Of a stretch of DNA of 9,139 bases, positions 1 to 6,920 are shown piece after piece (the stretch's first letter is position 1; each line of letters begins with the position of its first letter). The stretch spans positions 1 to 9,139 of the forward strand of contig JAEZSL010000385.1 in NCBI GenBank assembly GCA_023443925.1. The letters are read 5' to 3'. The translations under genes and the position numbers were made by a program. The notes beneath the pieces are model-generated. The model was not told the origin of the DNA. It made no database searches and was given only the letters and a program-made list of their open reading frames with translations. This stretch comes from Bacillota bacterium. Its GTDB lineage: Bacteria; Bacillota_A; Clostridia; Lachnospirales; Lachnospiraceae.

Positions 1-1
1 C

Positions 2-421
2 CGGGAGTCCCTGGTATCCAGTATTGCGGGTTTATATAAAAATGTGCTCCGGGAAATCAGTGAGAAAGAAAAAAAGGATAAGAAATATTCTGAGTTGGTG
101 AACCGTGCCATTGCTTATCAAAGGGAATTCTTTCACAGACCCATCAGCCTGCGTATGATTGCCGCAAGCATCGGGGTAAGCAGTTCCTATTTAAGCCGGC
201 TGTTTCATGAGGAGACAACCCTTACGGTCACCGAATATTTAAACAATATCCGCCTGGAGGCGGCCAAGAAACTGCTGGAGGACGGACATCCTTTAAAAGA
301 TATAGTTTCCAGATGCGGCTTTCGCAATTACGGGTATTTCCTGCGTGTTTTTAAGGAATATACCGGTAAAACGACGAAGGAATACTTAAACAAGGGGAAG
401 GGCGAAATCAGGAAGCAGTAA
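2..421 (+). CDS. AraC-family regulator, probably a YesN-type response regulator (C-terminal part, 5' end outside window)
   Basis: The reading frame is open from the first bases, so the visible 139 codons are the C-terminal end of a longer protein. A GTG at 44 is unlikely to be the true start because the frame continues upstream without a stop. The fragment carries a complete AraC-type DNA-binding domain. The first helix-turn-helix is near fragment residues 48-74 (SLRMIAASIGVSSSYLSRLF) and the second near 97-125, ending in the family-typical FKEYTGKTTKEY. In related Firmicutes, such domains end YesN-like response regulators paired with a YesM-like histidine kinase, and they lie directly upstream of LplA/LplB/YtcP-type sugar transporter genes, as here. 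The receiver domain and kinase would lie left of the window, so the two-component assignment is inference. It probably activates the adjacent transporter operon. A stand-alone AraC sugar regulator is the alternative. Confidence 0.85.
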   Translation, partial: RESLVSSIAGLYKNVLREISEKEKKDKKYSELVNRAIAYQREFFHRPISLRMIAASIGVSSSYLSRLFHEETTLTVTEYLNNIRLEAAKKLLEDGHPLKDIVSRCGFRNYGYFLRVFKEYTGKTTKEYLNKGKGEIRKQ

Positions 422-482
422 AAATAGTGAATATTTAAGTAAAAATAAAGATGTAAATCACCCATACGGAAGACTCCATCGA

Positions 483-491
483 TGTTAAAAT
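483..491 (+). promoter_or_regulatory. Weak candidate extended -10 promoter for the transporter operon
   Basis: The 163-bp gap between the regulator and the binding-protein gene contains TGT-TAAAAT, which resembles an extended -10 element, with no convincing -35 at the correct distance. I see no terminator after the regulator, so read-through from it is also possible. An activator-dependent promoter with a poor -35 would suit AraC control, but no operator is evident. This is a weak guess. Confidence 0.22.
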
Positions 492-584
492 CCTTATATC
501 AGAAATTATTACGGGGCAACGCATATTATCATGACTTAGGAACACTGCTCTGCCGGTAATGGTTTTCATGAAAGGAGAAGGTAA

Positions 585-2225
585 ATGAAAAGGAAAATGA
601 AAAAACTGACCGCATTATTATTAAGCGGAATTCTGACAGCCGGACTACTTACAGGCTGCGGTAAGTCAGGCACTGAGACAACGGGAGGAAAAGAGGCGGA
701 AACAAAAACCGCAGAAGCACAGACCCAGGGTAGTGAGGAAAGTGGGGAATCCAACTTAAACCTTGAGGGTTTTCCCATTGTCAATGATACCATCACATTG
801 ACCGTATACGGAGCCAGAGATCAAAACCAGGCACCGTGGAAAGATGTTATGGTACTAAATAAATATGAAGAAATGACCAATATCCATATGGACTATCAGG
901 AGGTACCAAGCGACGGCTTTGAAGAAAACAAACAGCTTTTATTTGCCTCCAATGAGCTTCCGGACATCTTCTTAAGAAGTGCCCTGAATTCATCCCAGAT
1001 CTCCACCTATGGAGTAGGCAGCGGGCAGCTTATGGTACTGGATGATCTGATTGAACAATATGCCCCCAACCTTTCTAAGTTCTATGAAGAGAATCCGCTG
1101 ATCAAACAGGCAGTTACTGCTTCTGACGGTCATATGTATACGATTCCGGCAATTGATATCAGTGCGACGGGCCGTATGGGCTTCAAACAATGGATTAATC
1201 AGAAATGGCTGGATAACTTAGACTTGGAGATGCCTACCAATTTGGAAGAGTTCAAAAAGGTTCTCATCGCATTCAGGGACAACGATCCCAATGGAAACGG
1301 ACAGCAGGATGAAATACCTCTTGGTATAAGAGATGCGGATTCCATCTATAGCCTGGGCGGCAGCTTTGGACTGTATCACCAGATGCAGGATACTTATAAT
1401 ATCGATGAAAACGGCACAGTGCATAACTGGCTGTGTGATGATGAATTCAAAGATTACCTTATGTATTTGAATGATTTATATAAAGAAGGGCTTCTGTGGC
1501 AGGACTATTATAAGGGTGATATACCGGCCTGGCGCAGTAACCTGGCAAGTGAATTCTATGGAGCCATGTATATGCCTTATTCCGATGTATTTAAAAACTG
1601 TGAAGAGAGTTATACCGGCTATGAACCTTTGCTGGGACCTGGCGGAAAACAGCTCTGGGCGGATGCAAACAGCGGTATTTCTGCTATGGGTAGTTTCGCA
1701 TTAAGCAGTACCTGTTCCAATCCGGAAGCCGCTATGAGATGGGTGGATTATTTCTATGGAACAGAAGGAGAACTTTTCTTTACCTATGGTATCGAAGGGG
1801 AGACCTATGATTTAGATTCCAACAATGCGCCCCAGTTTAAAGATGAAATATTAAACAGCCCCGACGGTTTTATGACAGCACTTGGTAAGATTAATCTGGT
1901 ACCGGGCGGCGGTTTCCCTTGTCTTAGAACAGATAGTACGGACAGCGTAGTAGCCAGCCAGCGTACCAAAGATGCGGCAGCTAAATTAATGAATTATCTG
2001 CCTGAAAAAGTATATGCCAAACCGGCAGTTAGTATGGAGGATGCAGAACGGGTAACCACCATTGAACAGGATCTTAATAATTACAGAAAAGAAGCAGTCG
2101 CTAAATTTATAATTGGTGAGTGGGGCTTTGATAAATGGGAGGAATACTCTTCGACTTTAGAAAAAATCGGAATTCGTGATCTGGAGGAAATCTATCAGAG
2201 AGCACTGGATGCTGCAAAGCAGTAA
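585..2225 (+). CDS. Extracellular solute-binding lipoprotein of a carbohydrate ABC transporter (LplA/YtcQ-like)
   Basis: This lipid-anchored protein of 546 residues should capture a sugar outside the membrane and hand it to the two downstream permeases. The N-terminus is a lipoprotein signal: positive residues MKRKMKK, a hydrophobic stretch and the lipobox LLTGC with the acylated cysteine at residue 25. A low-complexity linker rich in Thr, Glu, Gly and Ser spans about residues 26-58. Residues 232-243 (DNDPNGNGQQDE) form a DxDxNGNGxxDE loop that resembles a calcium-binding site and is common in large LplA-type binding proteins. The length of about 550 residues fits that group, which is larger than maltose-type binding proteins. 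An AAAGGAG ribosome binding site lies 7-8 nt before the ATG. The ligand cannot be read from the sequence; the sulfatase downstream suggests a sulfated glycan fragment. Confidence 0.93.
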   Translation: MKRKMKKLTALLLSGILTAGLLTGCGKSGTETTGGKEAETKTAEAQTQGSEESGESNLNLEGFPIVNDTITLTVYGARDQNQAPWKDVMVLNKYEEMTNIHMDYQEVPSDGFEENKQLLFASNELPDIFLRSALNSSQISTYGVGSGQLMVLDDLIEQYAPNLSKFYEENPLIKQAVTASDGHMYTIPAIDISATGRMGFKQWINQKWLDNLDLEMPTNLEEFKKVLIAFRDNDPNGNGQQDEIPLGIRDADSIYSLGGSFGLYHQMQDTYNIDENGTVHNWLCDDEFKDYLMYLNDLYKEGLLWQDYYKGDIPAWRSNLASEFYGAMYMPYSDVFKNCEESYTGYEPLLGPGGKQLWADANSGISAMGSFALSSTCSNPEAAMRWVDYFYGTEGELFFTYGIEGETYDLDSNNAPQFKDEILNSPDGFMTALGKINLVPGGGFPCLRTDSTDSVVASQRTKDAAAKLMNYLPEKVYAKPAVSMEDAERVTTIEQDLNNYRKEAVAKFIIGEWGFDKWEEYSSTLEKIGIRDLEEIYQRALDAAKQ

Positions 2226-2229
2226 AAAC

Positions 2230-2266
2230 CAGAAGCCGGAAGCCAAGTACCCGCTTCCGGCTTCTG
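2230..2266 (+). promoter_or_regulatory. Intercistronic hairpin between binding-protein and permease genes
   Basis: Four bases after the binding-protein stop there is a perfect 14-bp inverted repeat (CAGAAGCCGGAAGC at 2230-2243 pairing with 2253-2266) around a 9-nt loop. Only ATTT follows, so it is a poor full terminator. Hairpins here in transporter operons often protect the upstream mRNA or cause partial termination, giving more binding protein than permease. The structure is seen directly; the role is inferred. Confidence 0.75.
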
Positions 2267-2328
2267 ATTTCAGACAGTTCGCCAGGACGGTAATTACCTG
2301 GTTTATGCAGAAAATGAGAGGTGGTTTT

Positions 2329-3246
2329 ATGAAAGGAAAACAGAAAAAGCTTTGGAAAGATATCTCTAAAAATGCCGGACTCTATGTGCTGCTTGCAATA
2401 CCGGTCATCTGGTATATCGTATTTAAATACGTTCCCATGTACGGAATTCAGATTGCTTTTCGCAGATTTAACCCGACCCTTGGTATTACAGGCAGTCCCT
2501 GGGTGGGAATGACTTATTTTAAACAGTTTTTCGAATCTTACTATTTTAAGGATGTCTTAGCAAATACGGTAACCCTGAGCTTATTTACTCTGGCGATTGG
2601 ATTTCCGGTACCTATTTTCCTGGCACTTTTAATCAATGAAATCAAGAATTCAAAACTAAAGAAAGCAGTACAGAATATTACCTATATACCGAATTTCCTG
2701 TCAGTAGTCGTAATTGTTAGTATGCTGTCTTTGTTTTCAAATAAAGAGTACGGTCTTTTTAATCAGATAACAGCTATATTCGGAGCAGCCCCGGTAGATT
2801 ATATGTCAAGGCCCTCCTCGTTCCAGCCTCTCTATGTTTTCTCAAATGTATGGCAGCATATGGGCTTTAATGCGATTATTTATATTGCGGCACTCAGCGC
2901 GGTAGATCCGCAGTTATATGAAGCTTCCTCCATAGACGGAGCCAGCAGACTGCAGAAAATCCTGCATATATCCATTCCGTCCATTATGGGAACAATTCTT
3001 ATTTTACTTATTATGCGAATCGGAAATATCATGAGCGTAGGATTTGAGAAAGTGCTTTTAATGCAGAACGATGTAACGCTTTCTGCCAGTGAGATTATCT
3101 CCACTTTTATTTATAAGAACGGTATTCAAAAAGGACAGTTCAGTTACAGTACGGCAGTGGGAATCTTTAATTCCGCAATTAATTTTATCCTGCTGGCCAG
3201 CGCTAATTTCATCAGTAAAAAAACGGCTAAAACCGGTTTATGGTAG
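2329..3246 (+). CDS. ABC transporter permease, LplB/YtcP-partner type (binding-protein-dependent sugar transport)
   Basis: This inner-membrane subunit of 305 residues forms half of the sugar channel together with the next gene. Several hydrophobic segments are visible, about residues 15-35, 80-103, 118-136, 168-190, 218-237 and 275-295, consistent with six membrane helices. The cytoplasmic EAA loop that contacts the ATPase lies near 198-217 (EASSIDGASRLQKILHISIP), with the conserved glycine at 204. The start at 2329 is chosen because GAGAGGTGG lies just upstream (4 nt spacing) and gives the usual family length. The frame is open back to an ATG at 2176 inside the binding-protein gene, but that extension would translate through the intercistronic hairpin and yields no family-like sequence. 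An in-frame ATG at 2305 is a second, less likely option. Its stop codon overlaps the ribosome binding site of the next permease, so the two are probably translationally coupled. Confidence 0.93.
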   Translation: MKGKQKKLWKDISKNAGLYVLLAIPVIWYIVFKYVPMYGIQIAFRRFNPTLGITGSPWVGMTYFKQFFESYYFKDVLANTVTLSLFTLAIGFPVPIFLALLINEIKNSKLKKAVQNITYIPNFLSVVVIVSMLSLFSNKEYGLFNQITAIFGAAPVDYMSRPSSFQPLYVFSNVWQHMGFNAIIYIAALSAVDPQLYEASSIDGASRLQKILHISIPSIMGTILILLIMRIGNIMSVGFEKVLLMQNDVTLSASEIISTFIYKNGIQKGQFSYSTAVGIFNSAINFILLASANFISKKTAKTGLW

Positions 3247-3250
3247 GAGG
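3245..3250 (+). promoter_or_regulatory. Ribosome binding site AGGAGG that fixes the second permease start
   Basis: AGGAGG overlaps the TAG stop of the first permease and sits 7 nt before a GTG at 3258. Choosing the ATG at 3240 instead would place this site inside the coding sequence and leave that ATG without any ribosome binding site. Confidence 0.85.
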
Positions 3251-3257
3251 TTCAGGT

Positions 3258-4151
3258 GTGAAAAGTAAAAATGCAAAATTATTACGCAGTGATAAGACAT
3301 TCGATTTTATTGTAGGTTTTTTTGGAATTCTTATTATTCTCCTTGTGCTGGTTCCGTTGATTTTTGTGCTTGCGGCTTCCTTATCGGATCCGGATCTGGT
3401 TTTAAAAGGCAAGGTATTACTCTGGCCAAGGGGTTTTACTCTAAAAGCATATTCTATGGTTTTTCAGAACAAAGATATCTGGAGAGGGTTTTTTAATACC
3501 CTGTTTTATGCCACGGCGGGAACTACGATAAGTGTCATACTTACGATTCTGGCTGCCTACCCCTTATCCAGGAAAAACTTAAAGGGCAGAAATTTTATCA
3601 TGATGGGTATCCTCTTTACCATGTATTTCAGCGGCGGTATGGTACCTACCTATCTGCTGGTCAGAGATTTGGGTATGTACAATACGATTTGGGCTATTTT
3701 AATACCCGGTGCGCTCTCAACCTACAATTTGATAGTAGCAAAAACATTTTTTGAAAACAGCATACCGGAAGAATTATATGAATCCGCCAGATTGGATGGC
3801 TGCGGCAATATTACCATGCTGCTTAAAATCGTACTTCCCTTAAGTAAGGCTATTATGGCTGTGCTGGTTATCTATTATGCGGTAGATATATGGAACGCTT
3901 ATTTTGATGCTCTGATTTACTTAAAGGATGCCGCAAAACATCCGCTGCAGATTATCCTGAGAAATATTCTCTTACTGGGTCAGACAGAACAGATGGGAAC
4001 CAATGATGCGGGTATGGCGGAGAAAATAAAGATGGCGGAAGCGATAAAGTACTCAGCCATCGTCATCTCCAGTATACCGATGTTGATTTTATATCCCTTT
4101 GTACAGAAATATTTTGTAAAGGGTGTTATGATAGGTGCTGTGAAAGGATAG
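3258..4151 (+). CDS. ABC transporter permease, YtcP/LplC type
   Basis: This is the second membrane subunit of the sugar transporter, 297 residues from a GTG start. Hydrophobic segments lie near residues 17-40, 80-102, 112-132, 142-162, 197-218 and 264-284, consistent with six helices. The segment GGMVPTYLLVRDLGMYNT (126-143) is typical of the YtcP/LplC group. The EAA loop runs from about 174 (YESARLDGCGNI) to 196 and carries the conserved glycine at 181. The GTG at 3258 is preferred over the ATG at 3240 because of the perfectly spaced AGGAGG. It is the partner of the preceding gene. No nucleotide-binding subunit follows; transporters of this group commonly share a genome-encoded MsmX/UgpC-type ATPase. 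Confidence 0.93.
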   Translation: MKSKNAKLLRSDKTFDFIVGFFGILIILLVLVPLIFVLAASLSDPDLVLKGKVLLWPRGFTLKAYSMVFQNKDIWRGFFNTLFYATAGTTISVILTILAAYPLSRKNLKGRNFIMMGILFTMYFSGGMVPTYLLVRDLGMYNTIWAILIPGALSTYNLIVAKTFFENSIPEELYESARLDGCGNITMLLKIVLPLSKAIMAVLVIYYAVDIWNAYFDALIYLKDAAKHPLQIILRNILLLGQTEQMGTNDAGMAEKIKMAEAIKYSAIVISSIPMLILYPFVQKYFVKGVMIGAVKG

Positions 4152-4159
4152 TGAATGCC

Positions 4160-5722
4160 ATGGAAAAGAAGAAACCCAATATTATTATCGTTATGACGGA
4201 TCAGCAAAGAGCGGATCTGCGCAAGAGCTGCGGGTATGAACTGGATACCATGCCCTTTCTGGATGAATGGGCCAGGGGAGGCGTAGATTTTGAACGGGCC
4301 TATACGCCCAATCCCACCTGTATGCCGGCCAGGGTAAGTATGTTTACCGGGCGGTACAGCCAATGTCATCAGGTTCGAACCAACCACAACCGAGTGGATG
4401 CTCTGTATACGGAGGATCTGCTGGACGTATTAAAACAAAACGGCTATATGACCGCGCTCTGCGGCAAGAACCATTCCCAGCATGATGTACGGGATTTTGA
4501 TTTTCATGATACCTGCGGGCACTTAGGCTATGAGGGAGAAACCAATGAGACGCCGGAGGAGATCAATTTTGCCGATTTTTTATGTGCTACAAACCACATG
4601 GAAAGCCATACCCCTTCACCGGGAGGGATTCAGGTACAGCACCCTTACCGGAATGTTTCTTCAGCACTAGAGTTTATTGACAGTATTGAAAGTAATCAGC
4701 CCTTTTTTACCTGGTTATCTTTTGCAGAGCCGCACAATCCTTACCAGGTGCCAAGCCCTTATTATGATATGTTTCCGCCGGAAGAACTTCCGCCCCTTCA
4801 TGGAACGGCAGAGAACCTGAAAGAAAAAGGTGAGCGTTTTGTCTGGCTGCGGAATGTCTGGGAAAAAGTGATGGGAGATCAGATAGATGAAAGAATACAA
4901 AGAGCACGTTCTAATTATCACGGCATGCTGCGGCTCATTGACGACCAGATAAAACGACTGGTGGAAGGTCTTAAAGAGAGGGAGCTGGAGAAAGACACCA
5001 TTGTGATCTTCGTATCCGACCATGGAGATTTTGCCGGTGAATACGGCCTGATTCGGAAAGGTTCTGACCTGCCGGATCTGCTTTCTCATATACCTATGAT
5101 CTGGAAAGGGCCGGGTATCAAAGCACAGGGCAGGTTAAAGGAAGCTTTTGTCAGCCTCATTGACATTCTTCCCACCCTATGCGATCTGCTGGATATCGAA
5201 GCTCCTTTCGGATGCCAGGGAAAGAGCATACTACCCCTGCTTAAGAATGAAGATATTCCGGCACAGGAATTTGATGAGGCTTATTCAGAGAGCGGTTTTT
5301 CAGGACTTTACTGGGAGGAAGAAGATGAACTGACCCTTGCGGCAGAAGGCGCTTCTTCGGAGGAATGGGATCGGTTTGACTGTCTGAATACCTGGACACA
5401 ATGCGGTCAGGTAAGGGCATTGTGGAAGGGAAATTACCGGATTCAAGTGGATATGCTGGGTAAAGGATATCTGTATAACAGGGAGCAGGACCCTTATGAG
5501 CTTAATAATCTATGGGAAGATCCATCGACGCAGACAGTAAAAACAGAGCTGCTGTCCGCACTCACCGCAGCAATGTTAAAAGCTGCAGATCCGCTTCCGG
5601 TACCCCATAACCGATACAGAACCAAGGTACATCCCAAAGGCTACTGGAACCAGCCTTATGTTTCCGGCGATCCGGGGGTAAGGAATATGGGGGCCATTGG
5701 AAATCATTTTAAAGAAAGATAA
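4160..5722 (+). CDS. Cysteine-type sulfatase (formylglycine-dependent), predicted cytoplasmic
   Basis: This enzyme of 520 residues should remove sulfate esters from an organic, probably sugar, substrate. The signature C-x-P-x-R is intact at Cys54-Arg58 (CMPARVSMFTGRY); the cysteine must be converted to formylglycine, in anaerobes by the radical SAM enzyme anSME, which is not in this window. Other expected active-site residues are visible: Asp14 in VMTDQQ, Lys103 and His105 in GKNH, His192 in EPHNPY, Asp287-His288 in SDHGD and Lys300. There is no signal peptide or lipobox, and ten cysteines are present, so a cytoplasmic location is likely. The ATG at 4160 is chosen over the GTG at 4151, which lies only 2 nt from the AAAGGA site. 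It starts 8 nt after the permease stop, which argues for action on the imported sugar. The exact substrate and sulfatase subfamily are unknown; a related phosphonate monoester hydrolase is a less likely alternative. Confidence 0.92.
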   Translation: MEKKKPNIIIVMTDQQRADLRKSCGYELDTMPFLDEWARGGVDFERAYTPNPTCMPARVSMFTGRYSQCHQVRTNHNRVDALYTEDLLDVLKQNGYMTALCGKNHSQHDVRDFDFHDTCGHLGYEGETNETPEEINFADFLCATNHMESHTPSPGGIQVQHPYRNVSSALEFIDSIESNQPFFTWLSFAEPHNPYQVPSPYYDMFPPEELPPLHGTAENLKEKGERFVWLRNVWEKVMGDQIDERIQRARSNYHGMLRLIDDQIKRLVEGLKERELEKDTIVIFVSDHGDFAGEYGLIRKGSDLPDLLSHIPMIWKGPGIKAQGRLKEAFVSLIDILPTLCDLLDIEAPFGCQGKSILPLLKNEDIPAQEFDEAYSESGFSGLYWEEEDELTLAAEGASSEEWDRFDCLNTWTQCGQVRALWKGNYRIQVDMLGKGYLYNREQDPYELNNLWEDPSTQTVKTELLSALTAAMLKAADPLPVPHNRYRTKVHPKGYWNQPYVSGDPGVRNMGAIGNHFKER

Positions 5723-5730
5723 GGATGAGG

Positions 5731-5808
5731 TTAGTGTGAAATAAAATACATTTCACACTTCTTATTTTGGCAGTACCGCAAGCAAGCTTGCGGTATGCAT
5801 GGGTGTAA
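5731..5808 (+). repeat. Palindromic repeat, copy A1 (full length)
   Basis: This is the first of three copies of a short dispersed repeat, 8 nt after the sulfatase stop. It opens with a 9-bp palindrome, GTGTGAAAT (5734-5742) and ATTTCACAC (5750-5758), around the 7-nt loop AAAATAC; flanking A and T extend it to 10 bp here. A 17-nt linker ending GGCAGTA follows. Next comes a second palindrome, TACCGCAAGC (5774-5783) and GCTTGCGGTA (5786-5795), and then TGCATGGG. GCA (5770-5772) and TGC (5796-5798) can pair outside it with a bulged G. No U-tract follows, so it is not a standard terminator. Confidence 0.85.
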
Positions 5809-5858
5809 GTGTTAAATAAAATACATTTCACACCCTGCTTTATGCCATGGAAGTGAGT
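5807..5858 (+). repeat. Palindromic repeat, copy A2 (internally deleted)
   Basis: This copy is in tandem with A1 and starts within its last bases. The first palindrome is kept with one change (GTGTTAAAT at 5809-5817 against ATTTCACAC at 5825-5833) and the same AAAATAC loop. CCTG follows as in copy B, but the second, variable hairpin is missing and the sequence jumps to TATGCCATGG (5841-5850). It therefore looks like a deletion derivative of the full unit. Confidence 0.8.
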
Positions 5859-5879
5859 CATTAATTGATTTATATTACG

Positions 5880-5905
5880 AATGCGGATTCTGCGGGATCC
5901 GCATT
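5880..5905. terminator. Probable bidirectional terminator between sulfatase operon and corA
   Basis: A 9-bp stem, AATGCGGAT (5880-5888) and ATCCGCAT plus T (5897-5905), encloses an 8-nt loop and lies between convergent genes. The T-tract is short on both sides (TTTCT on +, TTCGT on -), so efficiency may be modest. Its position after both genes supports the call. Confidence 0.5.
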
Positions 5906-5926
5906 TCTATGCTTATAAGCCGGGAA

Positions 5927-6862
5927 TCATAAAAACTTCTTTCTCCTAAAATACAGGATACAAATGACAGCAACGATAATGCTGATAATAATTACAAAGA
6001 GATATCCATATTTCCAGCTTAATTCCGGCATATAGGTAAAATTCATGCCGTACCAGCCTACGATCAGGGTCAGAGGGAGAAATATGGTGGTAACCACAGT
6101 GAATAATTTCATGATTTTGTTAAGGTTGTAATCCAGCTGGGCATGATAAGCGTCTCTTACATGGATACAATAATCCTTAAGGGTCTTGGTGTTATTGCTA
6201 AGGCGGGTTACCCGGTTGGTGAACAACCGGAAATATCTGAGATTGGTCTCATTAAAGATGTCCAGGGCATTCTCTTCCAGCTCCTCGCCGATGACAATTA
6301 ACTGCTCATAGAAATTATCCAACAGCAGAAGTCTTTTGCGGATACCGGTTATTTCATAGTTAAAATTCCGGTCCGGCTGGCTGTCGTTAATTTTATCTTC
6401 ATGAAGGCTTATTTCTTCTTCAATTTTTTCAAGACTGGAATAATTGTCATAAACCAGACGCTCTAAAAAGCCGTAAACCAGCCGTTCTAACGTCATTCTG
6501 GACGGGCTGACATGTTTGAGGGATTCAAAGAGCTGCGTCTTCATACTGTCATCCTGGTCTTCGATGGTTACAAGCAGAAACAGGTTATGTTTAATATAAA
6601 TTCCGATCCGGTCCTGAAGGCGTATAAAATGCTTTGTTTCTATGCCGGTAATAATTCCAAAATGATAATCCTCATAACTTTCGAGTTCACCGTGAAACTG
6701 GTGTATATCTTTTTTGCAGGCTATAACGGTGGACAGGGAAAAGCCGAATTCCTCATAAGATTCTTCCAGCTCGTCCACGGAAATTATACCGAAGGTTAAC
6801 AGTTCCGGGTTAAATTCCCGGGTAGATACAGGGTGCATATCGTTTTGAATCTGATATAACAT
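5927..6862 (-). CDS. corA: CorA-family magnesium/divalent cation transporter
   Basis: This membrane protein of 311 residues belongs to the CorA family, whose members form pentameric channels for Mg2+ and sometimes Co2+ or Ni2+. Residues 1 to about 250 form the cytoplasmic domain, including the long charged helical region (about 120-250). Two C-terminal membrane helices follow, near 253-271 and 285-305. The hallmark GMN is present at 272-274 in WYGMNFTYMPE, directly after the first helix. The short positive tail RRKKFL fits the family topology. Length is normal and no frame break is seen. The ATG is preceded by AAAGGA with 8 nt spacing on the minus strand. It is transcribed towards the sulfatase operon and is probably monocistronic. 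Nothing links it functionally to the sugar genes. A close CorA-like paralogue with other ion preference cannot be excluded. Confidence 0.92.
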   Translation of the reverse strand: MLYQIQNDMHPVSTREFNPELLTFGIISVDELEESYEEFGFSLSTVIACKKDIHQFHGELESYEDYHFGIITGIETKHFIRLQDRIGIYIKHNLFLLVTIEDQDDSMKTQLFESLKHVSPSRMTLERLVYGFLERLVYDNYSSLEKIEEEISLHEDKINDSQPDRNFNYEITGIRKRLLLLDNFYEQLIVIGEELEENALDIFNETNLRYFRLFTNRVTRLSNNTKTLKDYCIHVRDAYHAQLDYNLNKIMKLFTVVTTIFLPLTLIVGWYGMNFTYMPELSWKYGYLFVIIISIIVAVICILYFRRKKFL

Positions 6863-6888
6863 GATTCGGTTCCTTTCTGAATTCAGAT

Positions 6889-6920
6889 ATTCTATAGATC
6901 TTTAATAGGTCTAGTGTGAA
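6889..6920 (-). promoter_or_regulatory. Candidate corA promoter using a repeat arm as -35
   Basis: On the minus strand TTCACA (complement of 6915-6920, one mismatch to TTGACA) lies 18 nt before TATAGA (complement of 6891-6896), which runs into AAT. This would start transcription about 20 nt before the corA ATG, leaving room for its ribosome binding site. The -35 would be part of repeat copy B. It is a sequence match only. Confidence 0.35.

Noticed and set aside
2176..2328. N-terminal extension of the first permease starting inside the binding-protein gene
   Set aside because: The added residues are unlike the family, would be encoded through the hairpin and overlap the upstream gene; a proper ribosome binding site precedes 2329.
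4151..4159. GTG start for the sulfatase overlapping the permease stop
   Set aside because: The AAAGGA site is only 2 nt away from this GTG, too close for initiation; the ATG at 4160 is better spaced and starts directly at the conserved sulfatase N-terminus.
3980..4387. 135-codon open frame on the minus strand across the permease/sulfatase junction
   Set aside because: It is antisense to two well-supported genes and has no recognisable motif or ribosome binding site.
4715..5089. 124-codon minus-strand frame within the sulfatase gene
   Set aside because: It is a shadow of the sulfatase reading frame; the sulfatase has complete catalytic motifs on the plus strand.
5911..5920. Palindrome GCTTATAAGC downstream of corA
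   Set aside because: Only 10 bp with an AT-rich centre and no clear positional logic; chance is a sufficient explanation.
6512..6799. 95-codon plus-strand frame inside corA
   Set aside because: It is antisense to corA and its translation resembles no family I know.
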